Source: Clostridia bacterium UC5.1-2E3 | Lineage (GTDB): Bacteria; Bacillota; Clostridia; Lachnospirales; Lachnospiraceae | Reading direction: 5' to 3' | Length of the DNA stretch: 53,061 nucleotides | Assembly: GCA_001304875.1 (NCBI GenBank) | Contig: BBZO01000025.1 | Location: 1-53,061 of the forward strand | Part shown: positions 37,144 to 47,701 of the stretch, piece by piece | How positions within the stretch are numbered: position 1 is the first letter of the stretch | Layout of the letters: every line of letters starts with the position of its first letter | Position numbers and translations under genes: made by a program | The notes under the pieces: model-generated | Databases searched by the model: none | The model's input: only the letters and a program-made list of their open reading frames with translations | Told to the model about the DNA's origin: nothing

Positions 37144-37248
37144 TTTTATCGCCCCCCGTATTCACTGTACTGGTTCAATTATAATTTAAGTCAGATTGTT
37201 TGTCGAGTCAAAGCAGACTGTTCCGTCTTCTGTCCCTGGACGATGAAA

Positions 37249-37302
37249 CCGGGAGCGTGAAGAGAAGAAATTTTCAATGCTTTCTTCTCTCCACGCTCCC
37301 GG
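37249..37302. terminator. Long hairpin terminator between YitT and MerR-like genes
   Basis: Arms of about 21 bases (37249-37270/37281-37302) pair with one wobble; the loop is about 10 bases. It follows the stop of the MerR-like gene on the minus strand. A T-run is weak (tttcat), so efficiency is uncertain. Confidence 0.65.
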
Positions 37303-37318
37303 TTGCCGCTGCTTCTCT

Positions 37319-37963
37319 CTATAATTTGTTCCCATTCCGCCCAAATTTCTTCTTCCGGAACGGAAAAAACGGAATCTTCGAGGCCGCCGCCTCGGCCCGC
37401 CCCTTCTGGTCCCGCTGGTAGGCGCGGATCACCTCGTCCAGCTGCTTAAACCGCTCTTCCTCCTTCTCGTCGGCCACCCGCATCAGATAGTCCAGCTCTT
37501 TTCCCACCTTGTCCTGCACCATGGCGCTGATGTCCTGGCTCAGCTTCTCGCTGTTCTCCTCGATGGCCCGTCCGATGATATGGTTCATCACCTTCTGGAA
37601 CTGCTCCATCTTCTCGCCCACCATCAGCTCTTCGATAGACGCCCCGCCGGACGGGAGGCTTGTCCCCTCCGCCTTCAGAGCCGCGATCACGTCCTCCTCG
37701 AGAACCTCGTTGGGAATGATCACCTTCCCGTCGGACTCCAGAGATCTGGCCAGCGCCGACTTGATGGCCTTAAGCTGATATCCCTTCTCCTTGAGCTCCT
37801 TCACCTGGCGAAACAGCCGGATATGAAAATCCGTGTAGTACCGGTGCCCCATCTCATTTCTGGGGATCGCCAGCTCCAGTTCTTCCTCCCAATACCGGAG
37901 CACATGCGCCTCCACATCCACCTTCTTCGACGCATCCGATATCAAATAATGTATCTCAGCCAT
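37319..37963 (-). CDS. MerR-type helix-turn-helix protein with coiled coil
   Basis: An intact 214-residue protein. The N-terminus is a MerR-like DNA-binding domain (VDVEAHVLRYWEEELELAIP, then GHRYYTDFHIRLFRQVKEL). The middle and C-terminus are charged helices of coiled-coil type (about 105-195), ending in a basic tail (FFPFRKKKFGRNGNKL). No ligand domain is seen, so it may be a DNA-bridging or chromosome-anchoring protein like RacA rather than a metal sensor. Confidence 0.82.
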   Translation of the reverse strand: MAEIHYLISDASKKVDVEAHVLRYWEEELELAIPRNEMGHRYYTDFHIRLFRQVKELKEKGYQLKAIKSALARSLESDGKVIIPNEVLEEDVIAALKAEGTSLPSGGASIEELMVGEKMEQFQKVMNHIIGRAIEENSEKLSQDISAMVQDKVGKELDYLMRVADEKEEERFKQLDEVIRAYQRDQKGRAEAAASKIPFFPFRKKKFGRNGNKL

Positions 37964-38043
37964 TCCTATATCCTCTCCTTTGGTTCACAATATTTCGTAG
38001 CTTACTAATACTATATGAGAGGGGGGTGAGAATTATGCTCAAA

Positions 38044-38920
38044 TTAAAAATTTTTATCCAGCACAAACTGACGGAACCGACGCACTGCCGGAGGCATGAA
38101 TACGTTGTCGTCGTGCACCATAAAAAGTCCTCGTTCGCAGACAGGAGAACGGATTTTCAAGATTTTGAGATCCAGTTTTAAAAGCAGCTCCATATAAGGG
38201 ACGACCGCGATCCCGAACCCCCGGGCAACCAGCCCGGCGATCACCTGATCCTCCTCCGTCTCATACGCGATCTGAGGGCTGGCGCCGATCGACTCAAACA
38301 TCTGGTCCACCACCGGCCTCATGCCGGAGCTCTTCTCGAAAAATATCTGCGGATACGGAAGCGTTTCCGCCAGATCCACCCCGGTCCGCCCCGCCAGGGG
38401 ATGTTCCTGGGGGACGATCAGTACCAGCTCCTGCCGCTGCACCGCAACCGCCGCCAGATTCATCCGCTCCGGCGGCTTAGAGCAGAACGCCAGATCAAAC
38501 TCTCGCGCCGCCAGGCCATCCAGAAGCGTCTGGGTCACTCCCGTGTGAAACGTAAACTGGATGTCCATCCCCGGATTCCTTCAGAAAACCGGCGGCAAGG
38601 CCGGGGACAAACTCTACCCCCAGGGTCCGCAGAAACCCCAGCCGTATGAGCCCCTCCCCGCGGGCGCTGCGCTGGATCGACTCGATCCCGGCGTCCAGCG
38701 TGGACAGCGTGTGCTCCGCGCAGGCCAGAAATTCCTCCCCGAAGCGGGTCAGAGCCGTATTCCTGCCGTTTTTCTCAAAGAGCGGCACCCCCAGCTCCCT
38801 CTCCAGCTGCGCGATGGCGTGGCTTAAGCTCGGCTGCGCGATACAGAGCTGTTCCGCCGCTTTGGTGTAGTGTTTTACATGGGCCAGCGTCACGAAATAG
38901 CGAAGATAAAACAGATTCAA
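38044..38920 (-). CDS. LysR-family transcriptional regulator (one frameshift)
   Basis: An N-terminal winged helix (MNLFYLRYFVTLAHVKHYTK once TTG is read as Met, with AEQLCIAQPSLSHAIAQLE) and an effector-binding domain typical of CynR/CbbR-type regulators. Frame is lost near 38575. The TTG at 38920 is chosen because the ggaggtggagag site lies just upstream, while the ATG at 38941 lies before that site. It is divergent from the YczE-like gene and shares a 136-base control region with a LysR-type dyad. Confidence 0.9.
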
Positions 38921-38956
38921 TGCCTCTCCACCTCCAATCAAGATCAGTATACGCCG

Positions 38957-38987
38957 TTTGATAGATATTTTCTATCGTTTTATCAAA
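38957..38987. promoter_or_regulatory. LysR-type operator between divergent genes
   Basis: gatag-7-ctatc (38960-38976) lies within an outer tttgat...tatcaaa pair (38957-38987). The ATAG/CTAT dyad of this spacing is typical of LysR-type binding sites. It is about 40 bases from the regulator start and 70 from the membrane gene. Confidence 0.65.
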
Positions 38988-39056
38988 ATTATTTATTTGC
39001 AGTTCCATCACAGGAGCACTACACTGTCTTTATAAAGAAGCAGGAGGAATTTTAAA

Positions 39057-39736
39057 ATGAACGAGACTCTGGCCAGCCAAAACAAGCACCTGTGGAGAGG
39101 AGAGACGGCCCTGGCGCTGGCACTGATAATCAACACAGCGGGAGTTCTTCTGATGCTGCGCTCCGGCTCCGGTATCTCCGCCATCTCCAGCGTCCCTTTT
39201 GCATTTTCCCGTGTGTTTCCCTGGCTCTCCCTGGCACCTGGACCTATCTGTTTCAGGGGCTTCTGGTGTGCAGTCTGATGATTCTGAGGAAACGGTTCGT
39301 TCTCCCGTACCTGTTCAGCTTCGCGGTGGGCTTTGTGTTCGGGAAACTGTTGGACTTCCATGAGCTGTGGATCAGCGCCCTGCCGGAAACTCTGGCCTGG
39401 CGGATCTTCTACTTCGTCATCAGCTACCTCATGATCAGCTTCGGCATCGCCCTGTCAAACCGCTGCTGCCTGCCCATCGTGCCAACGGACCTGTTTCCGA
39501 GGGAGCTTTCGCAGATCACCGGCATCGGCTACCCCAGAATCAAGATCTCCTTCGACGTCATCTGTCTGGCTGTCACCGCCGGGATGACCTGGCTGTTTAT
39601 GGGACACTTAGAGGGGCTGGGCGTCGGCACCATTCTGGCGGCCTTCACCATGGGAAAAGCCGTGGGCTTCATGGGCGAGTGGCTGGACCGGCATTTCACC
39701 TTTGCATCATGCATCACCGAGAGGAGGTTTGTATAG
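39057..39736 (+). CDS. YczE/YitT-like membrane protein (one frameshift)
   Basis: An integral membrane protein with about five hydrophobic segments (TALALALIINTAGVLLML, LPYLFSFAVGFVFGKLL, FYFVISYLMISFGIALS). Frame is lost near 39240. The pattern GTDLFPRE-like VPTDLFPRELSQ and FDVICLAVTAGMTWLFMG fits the YczE (DUF6198) group. An aggagg site precedes the ATG. It lies 3 bases before the reductase gene and probably forms an operon with it. It may export or import that enzyme's substrate, but function is unproven. Confidence 0.82.
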
Positions 39737-39739
39737 ACA

Positions 39740-41664
39740 ATGAAATTTGAAGCCATGTTTTCACCGGTACAGATCGGAAACGTCACCATTCCCAACCGTT
39801 TCGCGGTTCCTCCGATGGGGAACAATTTCGCCGACACGGACGGGAACTTGAGCGACCGCTCTCTCGCCTACTATGAGGCGCGGGCCAGGGGCGGGTTCGG
39901 ATTGATCACGATCGAGTCCACCGTGGTCTGGCGGGAGGCCAAGGGCGGCCCCCGGAAGCCCTGCCTGTTCTCAGACGAGACCATTCCCAGTTTCCGCAGG
40001 GTCGCCGATGCCTGTCACAGGTACGGCGCAAAGGTCTCCATCCAGCTGCAGCACGCGGCCCAGAAGGCAATTCCGCTCTCACCGGATATCCGCTGAAAGC
40101 CGCCAGCGCGGTTCCCGCCGCCTGCGGGCGGGAGGTCCCGGAAGCCGTCTCCCGGGAAGAGCTCTACCAGATCATCGAGAGCTACGGCGACGCGGCCCGG
40201 CGGGCGCAGCAGGCCGGCATCGACATGGCAGAGGTTCACTGCGCCCACGGCTATCTGGTGAGCACCTTTCTCTCCGAGCGCACCAATCACCGGACCGATG
40301 AATTTGGCGGCTGCTTCGAGAACCGGATGCGGCTCCCCCGGCTGATCATCGAAAACATCCGCGAAAAAACCGGCGGCAGTTCCCATTCTCTGCCGCATCA
40401 ACGCCTGCGACGAGGTTGAAGGCGGCCAGAGCGTGGAGGACGCCGCTGCCGTGGCCGCCTATCTGGAACAGGAGTGCGGGATCGACGCCATCCACGTCAC
40501 CCGCTCCGTCCACCTCCGCGACGAATTTATGTGGGCGCCGGGCGTCACCCACGGCGGTTTCAACGCCCCGCTGGTCAGCGAAATCAAACGCGCCGTGACC
40601 GTTCCCGTCATCGCCGTGGGACGCTTCACGGAGCCGCAGTACGCGGAGCTTCTGGTAAAACAGGGACGTGCGGACATCATCGCCTTCGGGCGGCAGAGCA
40701 TCGCCGACCCGGAGCTGCCGAACAAGGCCCGCCTTGGAAAGCTGGAAGAGCTGACGCCCTGCATCGGCTGTCTGCTGGGCTGCGTTCCCAACATGTTCGC
40801 CGGCAAGCCCATCACCTGCGCGCTGAACCCCTGCGCCGGCCGCGAAAGCGAATTAACTCCGGCGGCCGTCCCGAAGCGCGTCGCCGTGGTGGGAGGAGGC
40901 CCCGCCGGCCTGTACGCGGCCTGGGCCTGTGCGGCGAGAGGACACCAGGTCACTCTTATGGAAAAAGAGGACGAGCCCGGCGGCAGCTTCCGCATCGCAT
41001 CCTATCCCACCGGAAAAGGCAGATCTCGTCGGCCATCCGCGGCATGATCGTCCGCTGTGAAAAAGCGGGCGTGGATATGCGCCTGTCCGCCGAGGCCACA
41101 CCGGAGGACATCCGAAGCCTTCACCCCGACGCGGTGATTCTGGCCACCGGTTCCACCCCGCTGCTTCTCCCCATCCCGGGACTGCCGGAATGCGGTTACG
41201 CGACCGCCCAGGAGCTGCTGGCGGGAAAGAGAGCCGCAGGCCGGCGGGTTCTGGTGGCCGGAGGCGGCATGATCGGCTGCGAGGCGGCGGAATATCTGGC
41301 GGAGCGCGGACATGAGGTCTCCGTCGTGGAGATGAAGCCCGCCGCCGCGGAGGACGTGGCCCCGGAGATCCGCCGGTACATGTTTGAAACCTTCCGCCGG
41401 CATGACGTCCGGCTGCACACAGGCTGCCGGATTACCCGGTTTTACGAGGACGGCGTCGAGTGCAAGGGAACGGACGGCTCCATCCTCTCCCTTCGCGGGT
41501 ACGACACCGTCGTGCTGGCCATGGGAACGCGCTCCAGCGATCCCTTGAGCGAAGCGGTATCCCCATTTGTGCCGCAGGTCTTCGTCGTCGGCGAGGCGCG
41601 AAAATCCCCGGGAAATGCGGTCGCCGCCACGGCGGATGCTCTGGACGCGGCCCTGGAAATCTGA
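39740..41664 (+). CDS. Old-Yellow-Enzyme / FAD-NAD(P) reductase, 2,4-dienoyl-CoA reductase type (three frameshifts)
   Basis: About 640 residues. The N-terminal FMN barrel has FSPVQIGNVTIPNRFAVPPM, VSIQLQHAA, DMAEVHCAHGYLVSTFLS and RADIIAFGRQSIADPEL. The 4Fe-4S cysteines are in CIGCLLGCVPNMF. An FAD/NAD(P) half follows with VAVVGGGPAGLYAAWACAAR and VLVAGGGMIGCEAAEYLAER. Frame is lost near 40085, 40378 and 41025, each by one base. Relatives reduce enoates, dienoyl-CoA, flavonoids, or (BaiCD/BaiH) bile-acid intermediates; which of these applies cannot be told. LysR control and a membrane partner suggest a substrate-induced pathway. Confidence 0.88.
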
Positions 41665-41675
41665 TGCATCCATAA

Positions 41676-41712
41676 GAAGGCGCTGCCCATTCTCCCGGGC
41701 AGCGCCTTCTTC
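41676..41712. terminator. Bidirectional terminator between reductase and dnaB
   Basis: Stem gaaggcgctgccc/gggcagcgccttc (41676-41688/41697-41709), 13 bp with an 8-base loop, between convergent genes. Confidence 0.85.
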
Positions 41713-41759
41713 AAACTCTATCTTCTCAAACTCCGTATAAATGATAAACCAGATCACTT

Positions 41760-43091
41760 CTACCGCGCCAGATTCGCAAACTTCGTCAGCTCCGGTCTCC
41801 ACATCAGCTGGATCGTCCCGATGGGGCCGTTTCTCTGCTTCGCGATAATCACCTCGGCGATATTCGGCGTATCCGTATCTTTGTTATAGTAATCATCCCT
41901 GTAGAGGAACATCACCACATCCGCGTCCTGCTCGATGGCTCCAGACTCCCGCAGGTCGGAGAGCATCGGCCGGTGATCCTGGCGGGTCTCACAGGCACGG
42001 CTGAGCTGTGACAGCGCGATGACCGGGGCGTTTAACTCCCTGGCCAGCGCCTTTAAGGAACGGGAAATCTCCGAGATCTCCTGCTGGCGGTTGTCGCCGC
42101 TCTTGCCGCTGCCGCTCATCAGCTGCAGGTAGTCGATGATGACCAGGCTAAGGCCAAACTCCAGCTTCACCTTCCTGCACTTGGAGCGCAGCTCCATGAT
42201 GGAGATACCCGGCGTGTCGTCGATCAGAAGCTTCGAGTTTCCGATGGTTCCCACGCCCTCGATGACCGCGTCCCAGTCCGCGTCGGTGAGACTTCCGGTG
42301 CGCAGCTTCTGGGAGTCCACGTTGGACTCCATGGAGAGCATACGGTTGACCAGCTGCTCCTTGGACATCTCCAGGCTGAATACCATGCAGGGATACTGCT
42401 TCTTCACCGCCACGTGCTCCACCACGTTTAAGACAAACGCGGTCTTGCCCATGGAGGGCCTGGCCGCGATCAGAATAAAATCCGACGGCTGGAATCCGGA
42501 CGTCCTGTAGTCCAGGTCGATAAATCCCGTGGGGATTCCGGTGACCGTGTCGTTGGTTTTGGCGGCCTGCTCGATCTTCTCAAGCACGTTTAACGCCACC
42601 TGACGGATGGGCACGAACTCGCCGGAATTGCGGCTCTGCAGGAGATCAAAAATCGATTTCTCCGTGTGGGCCAGAATATGCTCCAGGCTGTCCTTGCCCG
42701 CGTAGCAGGAATTGGCGATCTCCTCGTTGACCCGGATCAGCCGCCTGAGCACCGCCTTCTCCTGGACGATCTGGGCGTAGTGCTTTACGTTGGCCGAGGT
42801 CGGCACCGTGGTCAGAATCTCCCGCACAAAGTCCAGGCTGCTGACCTCCGGCGGCACGTCCTTCTCCTTCAGACGATCCTGGAGCGTCACCAGATCCACC
42901 GGCTTTCCCTCGTTGAACAGCTCCACCATGGACTCGAACATGACCCCATACTGGTGCTGGTAAAAATCGTCGCCGGTGATCATCTCGGAGGCGGCTATGA
43001 TAGCCTCCCGGTCCATCAGCATGGAACCGATGACGGACTGCTCCGCCTCCACGCTGTGGGGAAGGACCCGTTTTATCAGGGCTTCATCCAT
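41760..43091 (-). CDS. dnaB: Replicative DNA helicase DnaB
   Basis: An intact 443-residue hexameric helicase (DnaC in Bacillus naming). The N-terminal domain starts MDEALIKRVLPHSVEAEQS. The RecA-like core has Walker A in ILIAARPSMGKTAFVLNV and Walker B-type LVIIDYLQLMSG, with arginine finger region SQLSRACETRQDHRPMLSDL. It is last in the standard gdpP-rplI-dnaB order. Confidence 0.97.
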   Translation of the reverse strand: MDEALIKRVLPHSVEAEQSVIGSMLMDREAIIAASEMITGDDFYQHQYGVMFESMVELFNEGKPVDLVTLQDRLKEKDVPPEVSSLDFVREILTTVPTSANVKHYAQIVQEKAVLRRLIRVNEEIANSCYAGKDSLEHILAHTEKSIFDLLQSRNSGEFVPIRQVALNVLEKIEQAAKTNDTVTGIPTGFIDLDYRTSGFQPSDFILIAARPSMGKTAFVLNVVEHVAVKKQYPCMVFSLEMSKEQLVNRMLSMESNVDSQKLRTGSLTDADWDAVIEGVGTIGNSKLLIDDTPGISIMELRSKCRKVKLEFGLSLVIIDYLQLMSGSGKSGDNRQQEISEISRSLKALARELNAPVIALSQLSRACETRQDHRPMLSDLRESGAIEQDADVVMFLYRDDYYNKDTDTPNIAEVIIAKQRNGPIGTIQLMWRPELTKFANLAR

Positions 43092-43130
43092 GGAAACTCC
43101 TCCTCATTTCTCCTGTGTCTGAATCTGAAT

Positions 43131-43576
43131 CTATGCCTCCACGACCTTCACCGCCAGGGTTCCCGTCACATCCTTGTGGAGCTTGATGGATACCTGGTGG
43201 GTGCCGAAGGTCTTTAAGGGCTCCGGAAGCACCAGCTTCTTCTTGTCGATCTCCATATTCAGCTGCTCCTTGGCCGCCTGGGCGATCTCCTTGCCGGAGA
43301 CGGAGCCGAAGGCACGTCCGCCCTCGCCGGCTTGATGGACACGGTCACGGACAGGTCCGCAAGCTTCTCCGCCAGCTCCTTCGCAGCCGCCAGCTGCTCC
43401 GCAGCCACCTTCGCGGCGTTGGCCTTCTGCAGCTTTAAATCGTTTAAGTTCTTCGGCGTAGCCTCCACCCCCAGCTTCTTCGGCAGGATGAAGTTCCTCG
43501 CATAGCCGTCATTCACCTTTACAATCTGCCCCTTCTTTCCCAGGGCCTTCACATCTTCCAATAATACTACTTCCAT
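43131..43576 (-). CDS. rplI: 50S ribosomal protein L9 (one frameshift)
   Basis: The N-terminal RNA-binding domain is complete ([34 protein letters not shown]), followed by the long linking helix. Frame is lost near 43325, where one base is missing just before the [15 protein letters not shown] region; the C-terminal lobe then ends [14 protein letters not shown] with TAG at 43131-43133. About 148 residues, the normal length. Because L9 is a core ribosomal protein, this break supports sequencing error rather than decay. Confidence 0.95.
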
Positions 43577-43577
43577 T

Positions 43578-45619
43578 TTATAGATCTCCTTTCTCCAGCA
43601 TCTGCCGGATCACTGTCTTCACTTTCTCGATAGCTTCCTCTATGGTGGTGTCCTTAAGCTGCGCGCCTGCGATGGTTCTGTGGCCGCCGCCGCCCAGCTT
43701 CTCCATCATCACCTGGACGTTCACCTCGTCGATGGACCGGGCGCTTAAATACACGGTGCCGTTAAACTGGCTGAGCACCACCGACGCCTTAATGCCCACG
43801 ATATCCAGAAGCTCGTTGGCCGCCTGGGCTCCCACCACCGTGGGGCTCTCCAGGCCCTCCGACGGGCACACGGAAATGGCGAAATCATGTTCAAAAATCT
43901 CCGCGTTGCTGACGGCCTTCGCCTTGGCCTTGTAGTCGTCATAGCGGTCGCGGAACAGCTTCCTCACGCGGATGACATCCGCCCCGTTTCGCCGCAGGAA
44001 CGCCGCCGCCTCGAAGGTTCTGACGCCCGCCTGGTTCATAAAGTTGTTGGTATCGATGACGATGCCGGCGTACATGGCATCCGCCTCCACCGACTTCATC
44101 CGGATGCCGTCCCCGATGTACTGTAAAATCTCCGCCACCATCTCACAGGCCGACGACGCGTAGGGCTCCACATAGGAGAGCACCGCGTTGTCGATGATCT
44201 CGCTGCTCTGGCGGTGATGATCCAGCACGACGATGGTTTTGACCATCTTTAAAAGCTCCGGGGCCTCGGTGATGCTGGGCCGGTTCACGTCCACCACCAC
44301 CAGAAGGGTGTTGGGATCCACCTGCTCCGCCGCCTGGGCGCCCGTCAAGAACATGTCGTCCGGGTAATCCGGGTTGTTTTTGAAGCGGTCCATCATCGGG
44401 CGGACCGAGGAATTAACGCTGTTGATGACGATATGCGCCTTCTTGTCCATGGACTGGGCAATCCGGTAGATACCGATGGCCGAGCCGAAGGAGTCGATAT
44501 CACCGATCTTATGGCCATAATGAGCAGATGGTCCTTGTTCTCCATCAGCTCCCGCAGCGTGGGCCTTCACGCGGGCCTTCACGCGGGTGGTCTTTTCCAG
44601 CTGCTGGGACTTGCCGCCGTAGTAGCGGATGCGCTCGCCGTCCTTGACCACGGCCTGGTCGCCGCCGCGGCCCAGCGCCATGTCGATGGCCGCGCGGGCA
44701 TAGTCGTAGCACTGGCTGTAGCTCTCGCCGTTCATTCCCATGCCGATGCTCAAGGTGACCGCCATCTCATTTCCTATATTTACAGTCTTTACGTCCTCCA
44801 GAAGGGAGAAACGCTCCTCCTGGATCCGGTCCACATAGCGCTGCTTGATGGTAAAGAAGTATTTGTCCTTCTCCATCTTTTTCACGATGCCGCACATGTT
44901 GGAAATGTACTTATTGATCTTTCTATCGATGAGGGCCACCAGCAGGGAGCGGCGCACCTCCTCGACGCTCTCCAGCGCCTCGTCGTAGTTGTCCAGATAG
45001 ATAAGACCGGCCACCATCTTCTGGTTGTCGATCTCCTGGCGTGTGACGATGATCTCCGTCTCGTCAAACAGGTAGACAGCCACCAGCTTCTGCTTCTCCA
45101 GATCCGCCTGCAGAGCCTCCTCCGGATCCACACTCTCATCCAGATACACCGGCATCAGGTCCACACGGTACTTGGACTCGCCGTAGGAGACGTGAACGCT
45201 CACAGGCCTCTCCAACCCCTCCAGCACCTCGCCGGAGATCTCGGAGAACATGGAGGAAAGATTCTTCTTGCTGCCCTTCTCCTCCTTCACAGTCTGCCGG
45301 AAGGCCTGGTTCATCCACAGAAGGCGTCCCTCCTCGTCGGCGATGGCGTAGGGAACAGCCATGTCGTTCAAAAGCTGCTTCTGCACCCAGGCGTACTCGG
45401 AGGAAAACTCCACCAGTCCGCCCAGAAGCCGTCTCTTTCTATATACATAGAGCCACACGGCGATCCCGATATAGACGATGGTAAATCCCACCATGCAATG
45501 CCCGCCATCGGATCGATGGCGCCGACTACGATGCACGCCAGAAATAACAAGAGAGACAGAAACAGAGGCCACTGCAGATAGAGCTTAAGCTGGCCTTTCA
45601 CTTTTATCTGATTTTTCAT
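43578..45619 (-). CDS. gdpP: c-di-AMP phosphodiesterase GdpP (DHH family; frameshift and compensated indels)
   Basis: A membrane enzyme that hydrolyses cyclic di-AMP. Two N-terminal membrane helices, a PAS-like domain ([20 protein letters not shown]), a degenerate GGDEF domain, then DHH ([27 protein letters not shown]) and DHHA1 ([13 protein letters not shown]). Frame is lost near 45497 in the membrane region. At 44510-44560 two indels (a CG pair and one G) cancel out and change about 20 residues before the DHH motif to a nonsense stretch ([14 protein letters not shown]). The start at 45619 is behind ggagtaag. Its stop lies 1 base before rplI. Confidence 0.93.
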
Positions 45620-45659
45620 GTTCTTACTCCAGTCAATACAAAACTATACCTATTGTGCC

Positions 45660-45668
45660 ATTATAGCA
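45660..45668 (-). promoter_or_regulatory. Extended -10 promoter of gdpP-rplI-dnaB
   Basis: On the minus strand TGCTATAAT gives a consensus -10 with the extended TGn. The -35 position (tagacg, 45688-45683) is weak. About 40 bases before the gdpP start. Confidence 0.6.
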
Positions 45669-45855
45669 CAAAGGCGTTCGTTCGTCTATGCCGATATTTT
45701 TGGGGTGTTTTCACAGCGCATCCTGTTTTTTCCAGATGTACTTTGTGTTATTTACACAAAATTAAGGTTTACATTTTCCTTTTTTATTGCTATTCTAAAA
45801 CTGTTCGTATTATTCGCTTATTTATCGTACAATTCAGAGCAGAAAGGAGTTCCAC

Positions 45856-47701
45856 TTGAGTAGACTTAGTATCGTAACAACAAGCAAAGCACAATCCATC
45901 GTGGAGGGTCTCTACAAGGACTTGGAACGGCGAATCATCGCAAGCCCGCCCGGACTATGTCCTGTGGATCTGACGGCATCATTTCTCAAGATGTGCCACG
46001 CACAGACCTGCGGAAAATGCGTTCCCTGCCGCATCGGCCTCGGCCAGCTGGGGAATCTCTTAGACGACGTTTTAAGCGGCCGCGGGACAGAGGAGACTCT
46101 GTCACTCATCGAGACGACGGCCCGTGTCATCGCCTCCTCCGCAGACTGCGCCATCGGCTATGAGGCGGCCAAAATGGTGTTAAAGGGCCTGGACGGCTTC
46201 CGGGACGACTATATGGAGCACATCACGCACAACCGCTGTCTCTATCACTTAAACCAGCCGGTTCCCTGCGTGGCCTTATGTCCCGCCGGGGTCGATATTC
46301 CCGGCTACGTGGCGCTGGTGGCCGAGGGCCGCTACGCCGACGCGGTGCGCTTAATCCGCAAGGACAACCCGTTCCCCACCGCCTGCGCGCTGGTGTGCGA
46401 GCATCCCTGTGAATCCCGCTGCCGCCGCAATATGATCGACGACGCCATCAACATCCGCGGCATCAAGCGGGCCGCCGTGGATAACGCCGGCTTCGTGCCC
46501 GCTCCCGCCTGCGCTCCCTCCACCGGGAAACGCATCGCGGTCATCGGAGGCGGCCCCAGCGGCTTAAGCGCCGCCTACTACCTGCAGCTCATGGGCCACC
46601 AGGTCACCGTTTTCGAGCAGCGCAGCAATCTGGGCGGCATGCTTCTCTACGGCATTCCCAGCTACCGTCTGCCGAGAGAGCGCCTGCAGGAGGACATCGA
46701 CGCCATCCTCTCCACCGGCGTGGAGGTGAAGCTTCACACCGCCGTCGGGGGAAAATGAGGACCAGGTCTCCATGGATGCCCTGCGCAAAGAATATGACGC
46801 CGTCTACATATCCATTGGCGCCCACAGCGACAAGAAGGTGGGCATCGAGCACGAGGACGCCGAGGGCGTCATCTCCGCCGTGGAAATGCTGCGCGACGTG
46901 GGCTGCGGAAAGATGCCTGATTTTACAGGAAAGAGAGTCTGTGTCATCGGCGGCGGCAATGTGGCCATGGACGTGACCCGGTCAGCCATCCGCCTGGGCG
47001 CAGAGAAGACGACCATCGTATACAGAAGAAGAAAAGCCGACATGACCGCTTTATTTGACGAGATCGAGGGCGCCATCGCCGAGGGAGCGGAGATTCTGGA
47101 GCTCCACGCGCCGGAGAGCATCGAGGTGGACGATAAAAACCGCGTCACCGCCCTCTGGGCCTCCCCGAAGATGGTGGGACTCATCGGGCGCGACGGGCGT
47201 CCCAGCCCGGCCAGCTCCGGAAGCGAGAACGTGCGCATCCCCTGTGATGTGGTCATCGTGGCCATCGGCCAGGGCATCGAGACCCGGTATTTTGAGGACG
47301 CGGGCATCCCGATCAAGCGGGGCGTCATCCAGGCCGCCGACTGGAGCGCGGTGGAGAACGCGCCCGGCGTATTTGCGGGAGGCGACTGCGTGACCGGACC
47401 GGCCACCGTCATCCGCGCCATCGCGGCGGGCAAGGTAGCCGCCGCCAACATCGACCAGTATTTAGGCTTCAACCACATTATCACCGTGGACGTGGATATC
47501 CCCGATCCCAGCCTGGCGGACCGTCCGCCCTGCGGGCGCGTCAACATGCGGGAGCGCGACGCCGGCGAGCGGATCCACGACTTTGACATTGTGGAGTGCG
47601 GCATGAGCTGCCAGGAGGCGGACCAGGAGGCGAAGCGCTGCCTCAGGTGCGACCACTTTGGCTACGGAATCTTTAAAGGAGGGCGAACAACAGAATGGTA
47701 A
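45856..47701 (+). CDS. NuoF-like Fe-S / GltD-like FAD-NAD(P) oxidoreductase (one frameshift)
   Basis: The N-terminus (residues about 40-115) is the C-terminal 4Fe-4S region of NuoF/HoxF proteins: CHAQTCGKCVPCRIGLGQLG with a later DCAIGYEAAK. Then comes a GltD/NfnB-type part with PCVALCPAGVDIPGYV, CEHPCESRCRR, RIAVIGGGPSGLSAAYYLQ and GKRVCVIGGGNVAMDVTRSA, ending in cysteine pairs (EAKRCLRCDHFG). Frame is lost near 46752. The start is a TTG at 45856 with aaaggag 8 bases before. It overlaps the hydrogenase gene by 7 bases, so it is the likely NAD(P)H/ferredoxin partner subunit. Confidence 0.88.

Noticed and set aside
44433..45581. Long open frame of 382 codons on the plus strand
   Set aside because: It lies wholly opposite gdpP, is rich in His and Leu as expected from the reverse of this codon use, and has no recognised domain.
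45618..45863. Plus-strand frame of 81 codons before the hydrogenase operon
   Set aside because: It covers the gdpP promoter and an AT-rich control region, and its hydrophobic sequence reflects AT-rich DNA.
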